The notes beneath the pieces were generated by a model that was not told the origin of the DNA, made no database searches, and saw only the letters and a list, made by a program, of their open reading frames with translations. This document shows, one piece after another, positions 15,001 through 20,774 of a DNA stretch of 64,000 bases. Position 1 is the first letter of the stretch. Each line of letters starts with the position of its first letter. The position numbers were made by a program, and so were the translations under genes. Origin of the DNA: Candidatus Melainabacteria bacterium (GTDB lineage Bacteria > Cyanobacteriota > Vampirovibrionia > Obscuribacterales > Obscuribacteraceae); the NCBI GenBank assembly GCA_016699165.1, contig CP064963.1:3472001-3536000 (forward strand), given 5' to 3'.

Positions 15001-17924
15001 TGGCAAGCCAGTCGGCTACAGCAGCTAAATTAATCGAAATAGAGCGCAGTGATGGACAGATCACTTCGGTAAATCTATGGCATGAGGGTAAAGCACAGAA
15101 AATCGAGGGATACTTCGAGCCTATTTATGAAGCAGACGGAACTTTGATTTCCTTACGCAAGTATGGAAGCGATGGTAATTCTCAATCGATTATTCGACTT
15201 GATGGCAGTATTGAAGAAATCGGTCATTTAAGTGATGGAAACTCTTTAGTCAAAGAAGTTAAGACCACTCTAGATGATGAAAGATTGGCTTTGGATCATC
15301 TGGTACGCAAGCTTTATGTTCAAGCCGATCAATTTATCGGGCGAGATTTAGATCATATTCGCGACACCATACTCGATGGCTTGAGCGATATCCAATTTCT
15401 AGCAAGCCCATTTTTCCAGCCAGGACGCATTGACCCGCGTGTTACTCCAGAGGTGCATGCTTATCACCTTCATCAAATGCGAATGATTTTGTCTGGTTCT
15501 CGAAGAAATGTGGAAGTTTCAACGCTCATCCAAGATGCAATGTCGTACTATCGCAGCACTTTGGGCAATAGAAACAGATCGACAGACCCGCGAATACAAA
15601 AGGCTCTTCTTTTGAGCGACGATACTGTAACAGTAAGCCGAGCGCCGGATGCCGACCAGATGTCCAGAGATTCTTCGAGAAGGGTGCAAAATCGTCAGGC
15701 TTATGAGCGTGGGATTGATCAAGATTCAGCTGTGAGAGTAAACCCGGAATTGCAGCTGATTGAGTTTGGAAATAAGAGCGACACAATTCCTATTTCTCAT
15801 ACTCAATCTGTTTCTACTGAGTTTGTCCAGCGGGTGGATCATACTCTTAGCCGTTATTTAAGCCAGTTCACAGACGATCGCGTGATGCTTGAGGAACTCG
15901 GCATTCCAGTGGTTATAGTCAAAAATATTGATGAGATCTTTCCTGGCTTGGGCAATGAGGTTCCTATAGGATGGGGTACAAGAGGAACGTTTGCCGATAT
16001 GCAGACGTTTGTCATTATGGATCATCAGAATCCACGAAATAACAAAATTGTGGTGGTGGAAAAACCGGCAAATGTAGAGCAAAGTAAGGTTAATCATAAT
16101 TTGCCTGACAATTTGTCTCATGAAATTGGCCATATTCTTAAAGTTATGCATGATGAGCAAGAGCTTGATGCCGCTTTGTCTAAAAGTTTGAAGAAAGACA
16201 TTGCAGCAAGAGCTGGCGGCTTGATGACAGAGGAGCAGTTTGCCGAGCGTTACGGCGTTTTTCTCACTCGTGAACAGGGCGGACTTCATACAAGAGAATC
16301 CGATGCTCTGCATGAATTGTATGCTGCTGCACGTGCTGCCGTGCGTGGTTATTCATCAGGAAACTATTCTCCTGATGAATTGAAGATAGCTTTTCCATCT
16401 GTAGCTGAAACAATTTCCAGAAGTCTCGATACAGTTGTAAAACGTGTTGAATCAGTGCGTAATTTGGAAAGGGAGTTCGCACATTTTGACCAGGTTGGCA
16501 GAGTTGAACTGATAAATACGATAGAAGCAGTCACTAAGTCCTGGAAGGATCTGGGAGCTGAACCTCAGCGTTTTTATTATGACTTTGAGTTGGAAAGGCA
16601 GAAAATTCTGTTATTGGGTCTTGATCAAACTCAGCTTGAAAAGCGGCTCAAAATCTTGCGATCACAAATGGAAGAGAGACTTAAGGCACATGGATATTTC
16701 AAGATCCTAGAATCCAGACGAAATGAGCTGGTAGGTGCCATAAATAATTTCCGCCGCAAACATGGACTCAATGACATTTCTATTGCATTTGAGTATCAAT
16801 TTTCTACGAGTGCTGCTTGGTCTGAGTTTGATCATGTGATGTATTTACATCCAAAGATGCTTGGCGCTGAAGGTAATATCAAAAGATTGCCGGGAGTGGC
16901 AGCACACGAACAATTGCACAATTTACAAATAGGCGGACATTTGGCTCTCTATTTGCTTCTTCAGCTAAAATTAGCCGGGCGATCATTGACTGGTAAAGAA
17001 AATACTCTCTTCAAATATGCTGTTTCAAAATTGCATGACATGGGGCTGATCAATGGTGCAAACGCAATTCATAACCTAATAGGCTACAGCGATGTGTTCA
17101 ATCGTTCATCTATGAACAAGCTGTCCAGGATGGTAAGAAAAAATCCGGAGCTTTTGCAGTTAAGCGAAAAGGAAATTGCAAGAGCGCAGGACTATTTTGA
17201 CACTATGTTTGATTATACAGCAGAAGGAAATTCGGTCTCGGCTGGTAGTCAAATCTTTTGGTACAAACATTTTTCTAATCGAAATCTTGTTGAATTGTTT
17301 GAACATCTGAATAATAGTCGCTTTGGTGCAAATTTGACTAATTTACTTTTTGGCGGACGGCAGAATATTCCGCCTTCCGTTCTTGCTGCTCAGCAAGCCT
17401 GGCGCCGCAATAAACCGGTTTACCCCGAAGCACGGTCGAAATTTGAAAGTGAGAACAAAGCAGCTATTGATGATCTAAATGCATTTTTCGCTAAAAAATA
17501 CCAGGAAGCCTTAGAGAGCAGAAGAGAGAATTATCGTGAAACTCTTCTGGAAGATGAAGCTCATCTGGTGCAATCTTTGGTTGACAACGATCGGGCAAGG
17601 CTTGGGGAGTTTACTCAGTCACCAGGCGTATCTGTAAGACCGGCTCCAACGGCTACAGGTAAAGCAGGACAGATGCCGACTTCGGCATTGAGCAGCGCTG
17701 TAGATCGATCTCTTCGTTCATTAGAGATACCCCCAAGTGCAATTGGTATTGCTAGTGGTGACACCGTATTGGCTGCGAATCCGACCGAGCAAGCTATGTC
17801 TGCTTTTCACAAGGCATTGACTACTGGGTCTATCAAAGACTCGAAACAAGGTGCGAATTTCCATCTGCTTTCAACCGAGCAAATCACTATAGCTTCTCAA
17901 AAGCTATTGCCGATTGTTTGCTAG
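3..17924 (+). CDS. Giant patatin-like, multi-metallopeptidase protein (5' partial; 3' end cut by a frameshift)
   Basis: The frame is open at the left edge, so the true start lies outside; 5,973 residues are visible. Numbering here is from the TTG at 66. The N-terminus is a patatin-like acyl hydrolase: a small-residue turn before HLGVL (a loose oxyanion motif), G-I-S-G-G with Ser24, and D-G-A with Asp160. Helical, coiled-coil-rich and beta-rich blocks then alternate. Six zinc-peptidase-type motifs occur: HEQVMH at 610 (one residue too long), HEWDH 2043, HEIGH 2598, HENVH 4092, HEIGH 5352 and HEQLH 5614. The two HEIGH modules are clear duplicates, each with a second H-E about 63-65 residues on (Glu2661, Glu5417), a layout like anthrax-lethal-factor-type gluzincins. 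The other four form a second family. The last residues belong to a 39-residue repeat that continues in another frame downstream. Function is unknown; a secreted or injected effector/toxin is inference. Confidence is high for the gene and moderate for the domains. Confidence 0.9.
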   Translation, partial: DPRIENYDLVFSASGSQWVAHLGVLAELQNHVTFNNPNKNLTGISGGAIVAAFLARGYSPDQIIRAVLERPHLFQADFFTAMTSFTFSGNFSMEGWLRTLIENFDLVPSPNLRIVAAERLQDGSHRPFVFEFESVDLNNAAIRAAEQEKLLIALTASTAAVDLNVAPVYYRVNGRDIMLVDGAYYSPIGDAVHNNRPSIVSYVGPGSNPILRRMYEATPTFPSRLDFIKVEAQHPDVDPANFLLGRRQRSEIIEQAQARTKQTIDKELAGNAESEFSNSSRRTLNSHADSIDSSNLSRDNNLFNAQASFKARGLSDFELDDLIKEIRSSKYWQGDDFHAVSDLVSKIEAVLQARRQYNIGLNEFHSAVDALVDQGLNIIEIGAQRRALISRLKASEAEVGRAISALDELEPWMRDIVSKKLAPQAELFPPKAEGSLKRVETTTNHEKQTTATSDLWREVENIRLATRRSEIYRLIESAIPEISRIPSERFAERIIKMMSEPEWASDRSLLLVEMRNLQREIDQLDSHAKSLQRAGDYEGNQSINLELDRLRIKHALISREIAEIAQQRMAILQRVSDELMDEMRLPRVHYKAEMFSHSGGGYMPGRGEVTIRYDMLLKSHGHEGLATILHHEQVMHNWQDMNVVRLAIESVIPKFEKLQDVSRQILSDNGLFGSIASKYKELTGRDLSQEYLARVLMAARDQGPLSQKPNFGKSENLSIVHIVDGMKRLATNEYQLAEIFADSFKSVGNFLENSTQLFNLHRKLTLLISDLVNPDPNIAINALHELSEQLNMKGSTALDRRIHAATIAQSYFDRFGVPPSLRKFVDLPAGTSEANAQAQEYAREVANILERTRAKTAHRLVHEARQYYASAIEEWAYSGSDLQAYLYSKKLAEQLGLETRPITSGADAAAGGLSVSQIIASSTRDNFARESSNLDSMFAEIYAALQVVDSFRGRDSFDEMLNHATRMKEPEVQRTLEQIYVSGIGFAPVAPEVKRLQTILSKPELVRSLLLLSEFPEHVKTVRSILDDQNLWQTDGQYSYVRFGQRMARSDSELADFSPSAVQDDGNVITPDFFSNRNSTRNTSGATAVTAPSSNAQLFNLADAKAQANANQARARNSMKPQTVEGILSEIENAGVSPDVLVRFREHQKRAEILDLSQEQVVADLQYALEYVQTKVSKEVDEAYAGLAGDVNPQLQAKLVADLLERVQNFYVDLADAGLSMKKVSVDYSLSSSPASIIDNKPAQFVANTPEKGQVHYARDSQGRVVLRENYHHLESDGVIFYSRQGQRSPFIFVRRDGEIIQVRSAPLNAGDSPGSVIWPRSSEVENVVSISKVQKVEVLNDGSFVVFANGQPLEIHSISGDHARVENGGLRYSRINVVDEINRVLDLYRDERGGEVALATILEHPLRKFLGLLSLDNPIVSDSMVVPFLEKYLNLFRNPAALTGNSGLIPNYSFLLKTQEALGATLRHVRALYEGVYTPGVEQAHSAVRSDAVRSFLNISGQITQVLHAARQLEPGLVAEQAYFTPHFDWQKLVLVDDSKFVEFATSDPTVKVRRDAGGNWILLKNGVTRFIQGRNNSGHLLLSADPLNPSILKHSFNQSSGIWSSVTRALRSRSQEILEGYPPSGTVFQIGEFNRVIFNELADANQTRIVWSADGVREVSGRDSIVTYHGLDYDIEANNFSDLRHNVPALKEKSYEGILSRFSFQVPKEERAAYLHQANLIVLGLRSATDAPPQSWAQRFDKAMAFLEEAAAVSNLIAQARQTNAIAAKEKVQLQMRMDGGFGEQLSDGRIIYRTQDSALVVTKEADGKLILTRDGKEVAQDSSRVAKEKLAQSSQPSNVVRLVKTSPLGKDRPGNLLGASEARSRVWSPEILPLSKEELADIQRFHWFFTGNSVERIRRDIDRTRSTWASLQPLMEQVETLRYDASKIAAELRFEESRLKDVYGYTEAQIDREFRTPGSTLYRLNREHDELLATRSRLSRILEDELDARALQIQNLLERHAVIRDANGRIISHDLTFPLVRASRADNRGSYYLPLTRRIYLDRQMLAGEGGSPFLANTTIHEWDHLIQTEWSARYYIDQFLRENPPRNVGEAPLVNPRAIGNYALEKLARDLNYSRELIEEIRPEFERIIDSIFSIHKNRLELSPEERIHARKIIDSSMVYRTTTQETAAAEQLAHGIDSLLKRIQDQTLFGKSTVHSNLKMWQQALESGQLDTIAQLFERGADTLIPLRKGNSSQFYTLRELLSEWNAKAYSQDSYKADFDYVSTAAALASYLEFRLLRLNEKIQQDWSAYLNSYLERLSTGLDNLLGRPRGFDHITGMWIDESARVPFADKNAFESAKRAKNAPHLTEMVAMPPEAVAEPGGIKLSRTGQVDAVTLYWASEILREMSQDISTKYPGMEVVVASHIYSVAPPARALWSSGYHDSLPIFIDGLNNRIYIMERYRNRDGAWVYADRNSIYENMRTLDYPRLAHSLVLDDSAFVSYGNWSAQPARLVDAQNLRTELRVLQSERVTPEFIQLVDRALNEHSRLGNVEQGNLKKASVPIVVVHNIEEILPGMSAQTPVGWNVKMGNFGDLQAFSIIDRQNPANTKIVIVEKPGNLPQRIVRENLEANLTHEIGHLLKEMQSEPGFDSNIRSAIQADIEGWAPSLKRLFEEKFAPLLMVEQGGNHLNIEDAAHEWFATFYGAARDKPLFGYSKNELQSAFPSAYSLFERYIPDLNHSANPDLLMSSRADGEIVLRAAHSTNNQGGTVIDFQAMRQARNQAPPEAAPQSGSNKAALPPIRPEFDKGRGARQGGGHIVEFNQFKVNDEYSLELVTSHLNRFVEKVRETPDGARIADTVMHEAQKYLRAASGQELIPGYPLVVVPMAEQVKDLAKFLFMLQRKLESIPTGEGIKTADLNRLVEIGLKHPVDTYRAIASARLQANRILNQQETNLNLLDHKIALVRLERSELYHGSIDGIRQEHLVKQVASSDGLVSVVFDRLSGNVMVRDGNSAYVLGSSGELSLIYELHPNGNVKAVFNKNGESLFDHQDWPGFGDSNVSVLPTSKNEIYSTSLKEDGSLHFMVAKDAKSPARAVKILRPEGGIETLTHTHDGIPETVSYSNLNYASELIALNEMYREGSRWDPDLTASLRAYIETVARKFDADLSQESRFLLIPEFVRLFSKAGFSLTPDVQAEVAVVAHHVRSIMQGHNRADAASASRIKQAVSFIETSRKLFAAREYAAQNNLAELPPNLTARISLSDKPEISARDGSIIHLTSDPRVSIVEDIYGNVLYKLDEQFVMAGYSGGGFFARQANGNLTVQTSSGISFTAVIDPNGKSTTGAPVHVIASVETLPTANQAGLDSINPQLKVGDKFIHLVDGSFIFARDKESGARHVINTGGEFERVNSDSSITYGKQSFEKEMKALSQLLERVPEIKRTSSYAILKPIVEGTVAENLKTVQMAAILHHIQLFMRSGHEVMPDNISAFAERFEMALTDWQTAAKIYERLGELRKVAPDLIAEDLELRLVRGGTLDEKFVGDINVIATTDSSIELRIDLSDQMQIHKDRQFLFAKTTDGVRDFVIRAEYGQGEQLNGFRIQNVIDGATEMALSLDDQTNSYIFRNRISSNLQDENLGPGKLTLVNNRYFQFEPESGGVVRIFGLDASRETFTVKRDGVRQVRVERLAHTLEQERLEQVLKQLWSTDEVVDTYATVRQNLLKVAIPRFIKELQNAGIPDYKIFEFLYQARRIAFGDKTYFDPLMVRKAAASNQPLVAHPSEQVQMFLQNIQDTVGRRFRANPDDPIMNSPVFKIAEGSRLEILGNEIKDAQVLSFRQTAERVESQRQKSVLPEILEVDEPLTNPFVSRLVPEGSTKRWDQYTPAVLELARSAQLEALQRQFKEFYPDAPGVIARLEDAANHIARELQDESWAKLERKDLFGSSKDKWLAFVSAMQSAHDYLSTSTRDFWRSEIGLRFLEEPGVGEAPYLKKGERNPESIQKAIDAYIERTIISAIEGNGASTTGIADDFASIINQQFNLAGLDRGMTQARLEYMRSARAQHLEMSRVAREKIAIEFNQILQDAGYPPADFSIQYSAHNWGTYLPGEGKFNLNALMFMRPEIMPMALAIVSHENVHMLQDLLHVRLAIESHFAGSADTVASIGKLLDDTSAARQMLRSTADEQELQRVIADISAQPAISGIIAKYIELQGKQGALPPTQLSVKWLLRALDSLEKIRKDSQDSSDKLLLSAKQKEHAKEIALLRRQSHEMLELERELFNSSRVASSFGAALERELLAVQQGGEPNWLTLKNLLGRLVEPSSNPSSAASAGTVPLTKLAKRLFGDQAVELLLRDSSMRSIIQRAMSDGDTNWSFKVGEDPAAISGRLMQAIENNRQSLHHELDGLHQAALRDGNSPGYWTRRSEILAYFGQSQLPEGHKQFIEIWRNPKKMEGLVAEYRARVGEEQFQKEAYLDNLNRNRGEAAAAKSGGNNDDGKVVSFTGKRVRDVPIVQDTGIVKPGRPQEVQAQKPEDLDDNLLTAQRRLAKFYEKVETQKSIARSTDTVQPLEQSLRDVNEALEYFFEVTGLNKLENGSINNFERLNDLNAILAHFNFLMGERGVKSDMNTLSQAYKYLKLETDAWQMLQRANEQTNGIYNGTRLNKLNDYNVSPEERHLAAEFETDRSKVSVIIDARDNSRLIDSYRVIQSISADNQTHIGFVFDKDFDVIQKLVVNEHEFVPVEPNSNMFKRAGTGNSDDLSYVTVDSDHQFMTFLPDSDQRARNVQKLVVRLDSVVEEHRGFDEITYYHLDGFDQNGRPRYSDLNLSEAKEAVERSIASLPDEGLVVQYVPDEAPVQKSAQKVVHLESEFESGRLRDDHISQYNHYVQNENALLQRDAKQIMQRILDGPYSDELKTQYFFHFQSMMSSLRSEFRQDGLFMGISHAQSVWDPLFAAVSLLHGAADSLEKLGIKDIPSIHISERDFAGESTYIGGTRRFITTNPDVVMEVTRDGSARLIVNDELVASQSATAAKLIEIERSDGQITSVNLWHEGKAQKIEGYFEPIYEADGTLISLRKYGSDGNSQSIIRLDGSIEEIGHLSDGNSLVKEVKTTLDDERLALDHLVRKLYVQADQFIGRDLDHIRDTILDGLSDIQFLASPFFQPGRIDPRVTPEVHAYHLHQMRMILSGSRRNVEVSTLIQDAMSYYRSTLGNRNRSTDPRIQKALLLSDDTVTVSRAPDADQMSRDSSRRVQNRQAYERGIDQDSAVRVNPELQLIEFGNKSDTIPISHTQSVSTEFVQRVDHTLSRYLSQFTDDRVMLEELGIPVVIVKNIDEIFPGLGNEVPIGWGTRGTFADMQTFVIMDHQNPRNNKIVVVEKPANVEQSKVNHNLPDNLSHEIGHILKVMHDEQELDAALSKSLKKDIAARAGGLMTEEQFAERYGVFLTREQGGLHTRESDALHELYAAARAAVRGYSSGNYSPDELKIAFPSVAETISRSLDTVVKRVESVRNLEREFAHFDQVGRVELINTIEAVTKSWKDLGAEPQRFYYDFELERQKILLLGLDQTQLEKRLKILRSQMEERLKAHGYFKILESRRNELVGAINNFRRKHGLNDISIAFEYQFSTSAAWSEFDHVMYLHPKMLGAEGNIKRLPGVAAHEQLHNLQIGGHLALYLLLQLKLAGRSLTGKENTLFKYAVSKLHDMGLINGANAIHNLIGYSDVFNRSSMNKLSRMVRKNPELLQLSEKEIARAQDYFDTMFDYTAEGNSVSAGSQIFWYKHFSNRNLVELFEHLNNSRFGANLTNLLFGGRQNIPPSVLAAQQAWRRNKPVYPEARSKFESENKAAIDDLNAFFAKKYQEALESRRENYRETLLEDEAHLVQSLVDNDRARLGEFTQSPGVSVRPAPTATGKAGQMPTSALSSAVDRSLRSLEIPPSAIGIASGDTVLAANPTEQAMSAFHKALTTGSIKDSKQGANFHLLSTEQITIASQKLLPIVC

Positions 17925-18933
17925 AAGGGCGAATGGTTCGCGTAAGTAAAATCATCGAATCAATGGCGAGCAAGGAAAATCTGCTCGACTCACAAGAAAT
18001 TTTGAATGCAGCAAGAAGCTGGCTCGTTAAATCTTTGCTCAAAGGCGATATCAAAGATTTAGAACAAATGCTAGAGCTTAAGCTGCTCGATGATAGAGTG
18101 TTGCGAACCGATGAGGTGATTAGTGCCGCTAGGTTGGGATTAGTAAAAGTACTCTCCTCAGGCGATGGCGATAGCGCAAAATTCATTTTAAACCTGAAGA
18201 TTCTTGAAGGTGATAATCTAAAGTCAGCCGAAATAGTTGATGCTGCAAAAGCTGGGCTTCTTCAAAGTTTGTCGCATGGATGGCTTGAAGATGGGCGTGG
18301 TGCTATTCCATTGGAATTGATACCAGTTGAGGACTTAAGGTCAAGCCAAATTGTTGGGGAAGTCAAAACTGCTCTTATTAGATTGTTGTCGAAGGGACGC
18401 GGATATGAAGCCGGATTCTTATTTGACTTAAGACTGGCTAGTGAGTTGAAATCAGCCGAAGTTGTCGATGCTGCAAAAGTTGGATTTATTCAAAGTTTGT
18501 CGGATGGATCGTTTGAAAACGCACGCAATATTCTCGCTCTAAAGCTAATTCCAGACGATGTTTTGAAATCAAAAGATGTTGTGGATGCCGCCAAAGCAGG
18601 ACTTGTTCAAGTTTTGGGACATTTAGATATTGAGGCTATTCGTAATGTATTAGATATGAAGTTGCTTGACCGAACAGCCCTAGAATCGAATGTCATTCAA
18701 GAAGCAATTAAGGCGGCTGCAGTCGAAAATCTGTCAGGTGGAAGACGAGATCTTCTAACTGCTCTTCTTAAAATAGAAATTTTTCGAGAGCTTGCCGCAC
18801 AGTCAGATGAGATTGTAGCTGCTGTCAAAGCAGCACTTATTAAGGGTTTTGAACGGACTAAATCTGACGAACAAATTGGACTTGGACAAATCCATGAGTT
18901 GATTGATCTGAAATTGTTAAAAGAAAGCGAATT
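17793..18933 (+). repeat. Array of ~39-residue helical repeats spanning the frameshift
   Basis: Translation shows about ten consecutive units of 37-40 residues, most exactly 39. The consensus is roughly V-D-A-A-K-x-G-L-x-Q-x-L-S-x-G, then a variable helix, then L-x-L-K-L-I-x-x-D-x-L-K-S-x-E. The unit beginning TIASQK is read in the upstream frame for six residues and in the downstream frame afterwards. It has the right length only if one nucleotide is added. The two-helix pattern suggests a solenoid, but I do not recognise the family. Confidence 0.8.
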
Positions 18934-20770
18934 GAATTCATTGGTTAGATTATGGACCTACACAAGTCCATTACAAGAGCTTTTTGGAAATGACGTTTTA
19001 GCGGGAGTTTCTTCGGTAGAACTCGGGATTCGTCTCAACAGTGGATACTATCAAGCAAAGATGCTATTTCACGATGATCCCGAACTGATGCAAACGATTC
19101 AAAGAAGAATTGCGCAGAAAGATAATTTCAAAGCAATGGCTGCTTTCTTGCAAGCACAGAAAAACAAAGACAGTTTTGAAGCCGCTAAAAAAATGTGTGA
19201 ATCTCTTATTAAGGATGAAACTAAGAGCAGTGTATTCAAACTAAGTAGCTCGAATTTTTCCGAACTACTTGCTTTCAAAGAATATTTCAAATCCGACCCA
19301 GATACATTAGCCAGAATCGAAAATGATATTCCGACAGATTATTGGTTGGGAATAAAAAATTTCATTCAGGAAAATCCAGATACTAACAGCGTTCTGATTA
19401 AAGAGCTTTTGATGGCGCAAGTCGATTTGAAAATGCTTAAAGGTGCGCGCTTGAGCATTTTGTCTTCTTTGATCGGTTACTTGGATAAAAATTCTCCAGA
19501 GATGATGCATCTTCTCGAGCTTGAAAAATCAGGCTTGAATCTAGCAGATGTTTATGACTTCATTCGCAAAGATCCAAAAGAAAATCTGGTTGATTTGAGA
19601 GCAACGCTTGGACTTAAAGGATCAATTGAGCAAGTCAGAAAGCTTTTGGAAAACAGCGCTGATATAAACACTTTCTTTTTGAAATTTGAGCCTGACGTGG
19701 CGGAGACTCTTGAAAGAATGGTAGAAGATGGGCTCAAGATGGAGCGACTTGTAAATTACACTAAAACAGATTCAGACAATAGAATCAAAGTTTTGAGTGA
19801 AATTATAAAAGGCGGTTCAAGCGCCAGTCGCATCAATGATATAGTGCGACTCGAAATGCTGCCAATCGAAGTAGCTAATTCAATTCTTGCAAATAACAAT
19901 TTCAAAGTCACGGAGCTGCTTCGTTATTTGAACGATTGGAATATCGGTCCTCATTTTGCTCAAGCATTGATTGAGTCGCTAAGGAATGGGCATTCCATAG
20001 TGTCGCTCGAGCGCTTAGTCGAACAAGCTCATGTCATGGCGAATAGAGGGGCTGAGTCTATCTCTCTTGCTAACACTAAGTTCGATAAGTCAGAACCGCT
20101 CTTCAAACAAGCTGCATCCATGCTTACAGAGAGCACAAGGGCAATTCTAGAAAAAATTCCACCAGAAAAAAATATAGTAATCATTGGTAGAGATGCTATG
20201 CCACTGGTCCCGCTTCTTGCAAGCCAGGGAAGAAAGGTTCAATATTTTCTGTTCAGTCGCTTGCAAATCGATGATGCCTCGACTCGTGCGCAATGGTTGA
20301 AAGAAGTTCCTCCCGGAAGCGTAGTCATCGATACTGGTTATGCTGGAAGTATCTTAGATTCGATAAAAGATATTGACAAAACGGTTTCGCCTCAACTATT
20401 GTCTAGCCGTGGAAAATATCCTCAAATACTCGAGTCTGTAGATCATGGAGAACTCGTTCGAGTAATAGAGTATTTTCCAAAAATCATAAACAGAAGCAAC
20501 CGATTTACCGCAAATAATGGTGCTGTTTCAAGAAGAGCCTCGGCAATAGACATAGATGATATGCAGGGCGGCAATCTAAATACGTCATACATTCAGAATA
20601 TGACGTTTAGAATGTTGAAAGAAACAGGTCTTTCCGACTGGCAAGCATGGCGCTACAGTTGGTTTACCGGTCTTACTGCAAAAGAGCGATTAAGGATGAC
20701 AGACGATGAAGTCAGAAGTCATTTCGAGCGAGTTAAAGCCGAGAGAGAAAAACTTGAACCCCAGAGATAA
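17918..20770 (+). CDS. C-terminal part of the giant protein, separated by a frameshift: 39-residue repeats plus unknown C-terminal domain
   Basis: As an independent gene this would start at TTG 17918 (or ATG 17933) and overlap the previous frame by 7 bases. It is better read as the continuation of the giant protein: the 39-residue repeat begins in the upstream frame and resumes here in exact register. About nine repeats (a helix around V-D-A-A-K, then L-S-x-G, then L-K-L-I and L-K-S) are followed by a long helical region. The C-terminal 200 residues contain an alpha/beta segment with I-I-G-R-D-A-M-P-L-V-P and V-V-I-D-T-G-Y-A-G-S. That segment distantly recalls a phosphoribosyltransferase-like nucleotide loop, but I do not assign a function. 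No signal peptide is visible. The protein ends four bases before a convergent small gene. Confidence 0.85.
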   Translation: MLEGRMVRVSKIIESMASKENLLDSQEILNAARSWLVKSLLKGDIKDLEQMLELKLLDDRVLRTDEVISAARLGLVKVLSSGDGDSAKFILNLKILEGDNLKSAEIVDAAKAGLLQSLSHGWLEDGRGAIPLELIPVEDLRSSQIVGEVKTALIRLLSKGRGYEAGFLFDLRLASELKSAEVVDAAKVGFIQSLSDGSFENARNILALKLIPDDVLKSKDVVDAAKAGLVQVLGHLDIEAIRNVLDMKLLDRTALESNVIQEAIKAAAVENLSGGRRDLLTALLKIEIFRELAAQSDEIVAAVKAALIKGFERTKSDEQIGLGQIHELIDLKLLKESELNSLVRLWTYTSPLQELFGNDVLAGVSSVELGIRLNSGYYQAKMLFHDDPELMQTIQRRIAQKDNFKAMAAFLQAQKNKDSFEAAKKMCESLIKDETKSSVFKLSSSNFSELLAFKEYFKSDPDTLARIENDIPTDYWLGIKNFIQENPDTNSVLIKELLMAQVDLKMLKGARLSILSSLIGYLDKNSPEMMHLLELEKSGLNLADVYDFIRKDPKENLVDLRATLGLKGSIEQVRKLLENSADINTFFLKFEPDVAETLERMVEDGLKMERLVNYTKTDSDNRIKVLSEIIKGGSSASRINDIVRLEMLPIEVANSILANNNFKVTELLRYLNDWNIGPHFAQALIESLRNGHSIVSLERLVEQAHVMANRGAESISLANTKFDKSEPLFKQAASMLTESTRAILEKIPPEKNIVIIGRDAMPLVPLLASQGRKVQYFLFSRLQIDDASTRAQWLKEVPPGSVVIDTGYAGSILDSIKDIDKTVSPQLLSSRGKYPQILESVDHGELVRVIEYFPKIINRSNRFTANNGAVSRRASAIDIDDMQGGNLNTSYIQNMTFRMLKETGLSDWQAWRYSWFTGLTAKERLRMTDDEVRSHFERVKAEREKLEPQR

Positions 20771-20774
20771 ATGT

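Noticed and set aside
3..17924. Giant gene considered as a polyketide or nonribosomal peptide synthetase
   Set aside because: No ketosynthase, carrier-protein or adenylation motifs are visible; the recognisable motifs are patatin and HExxH types.
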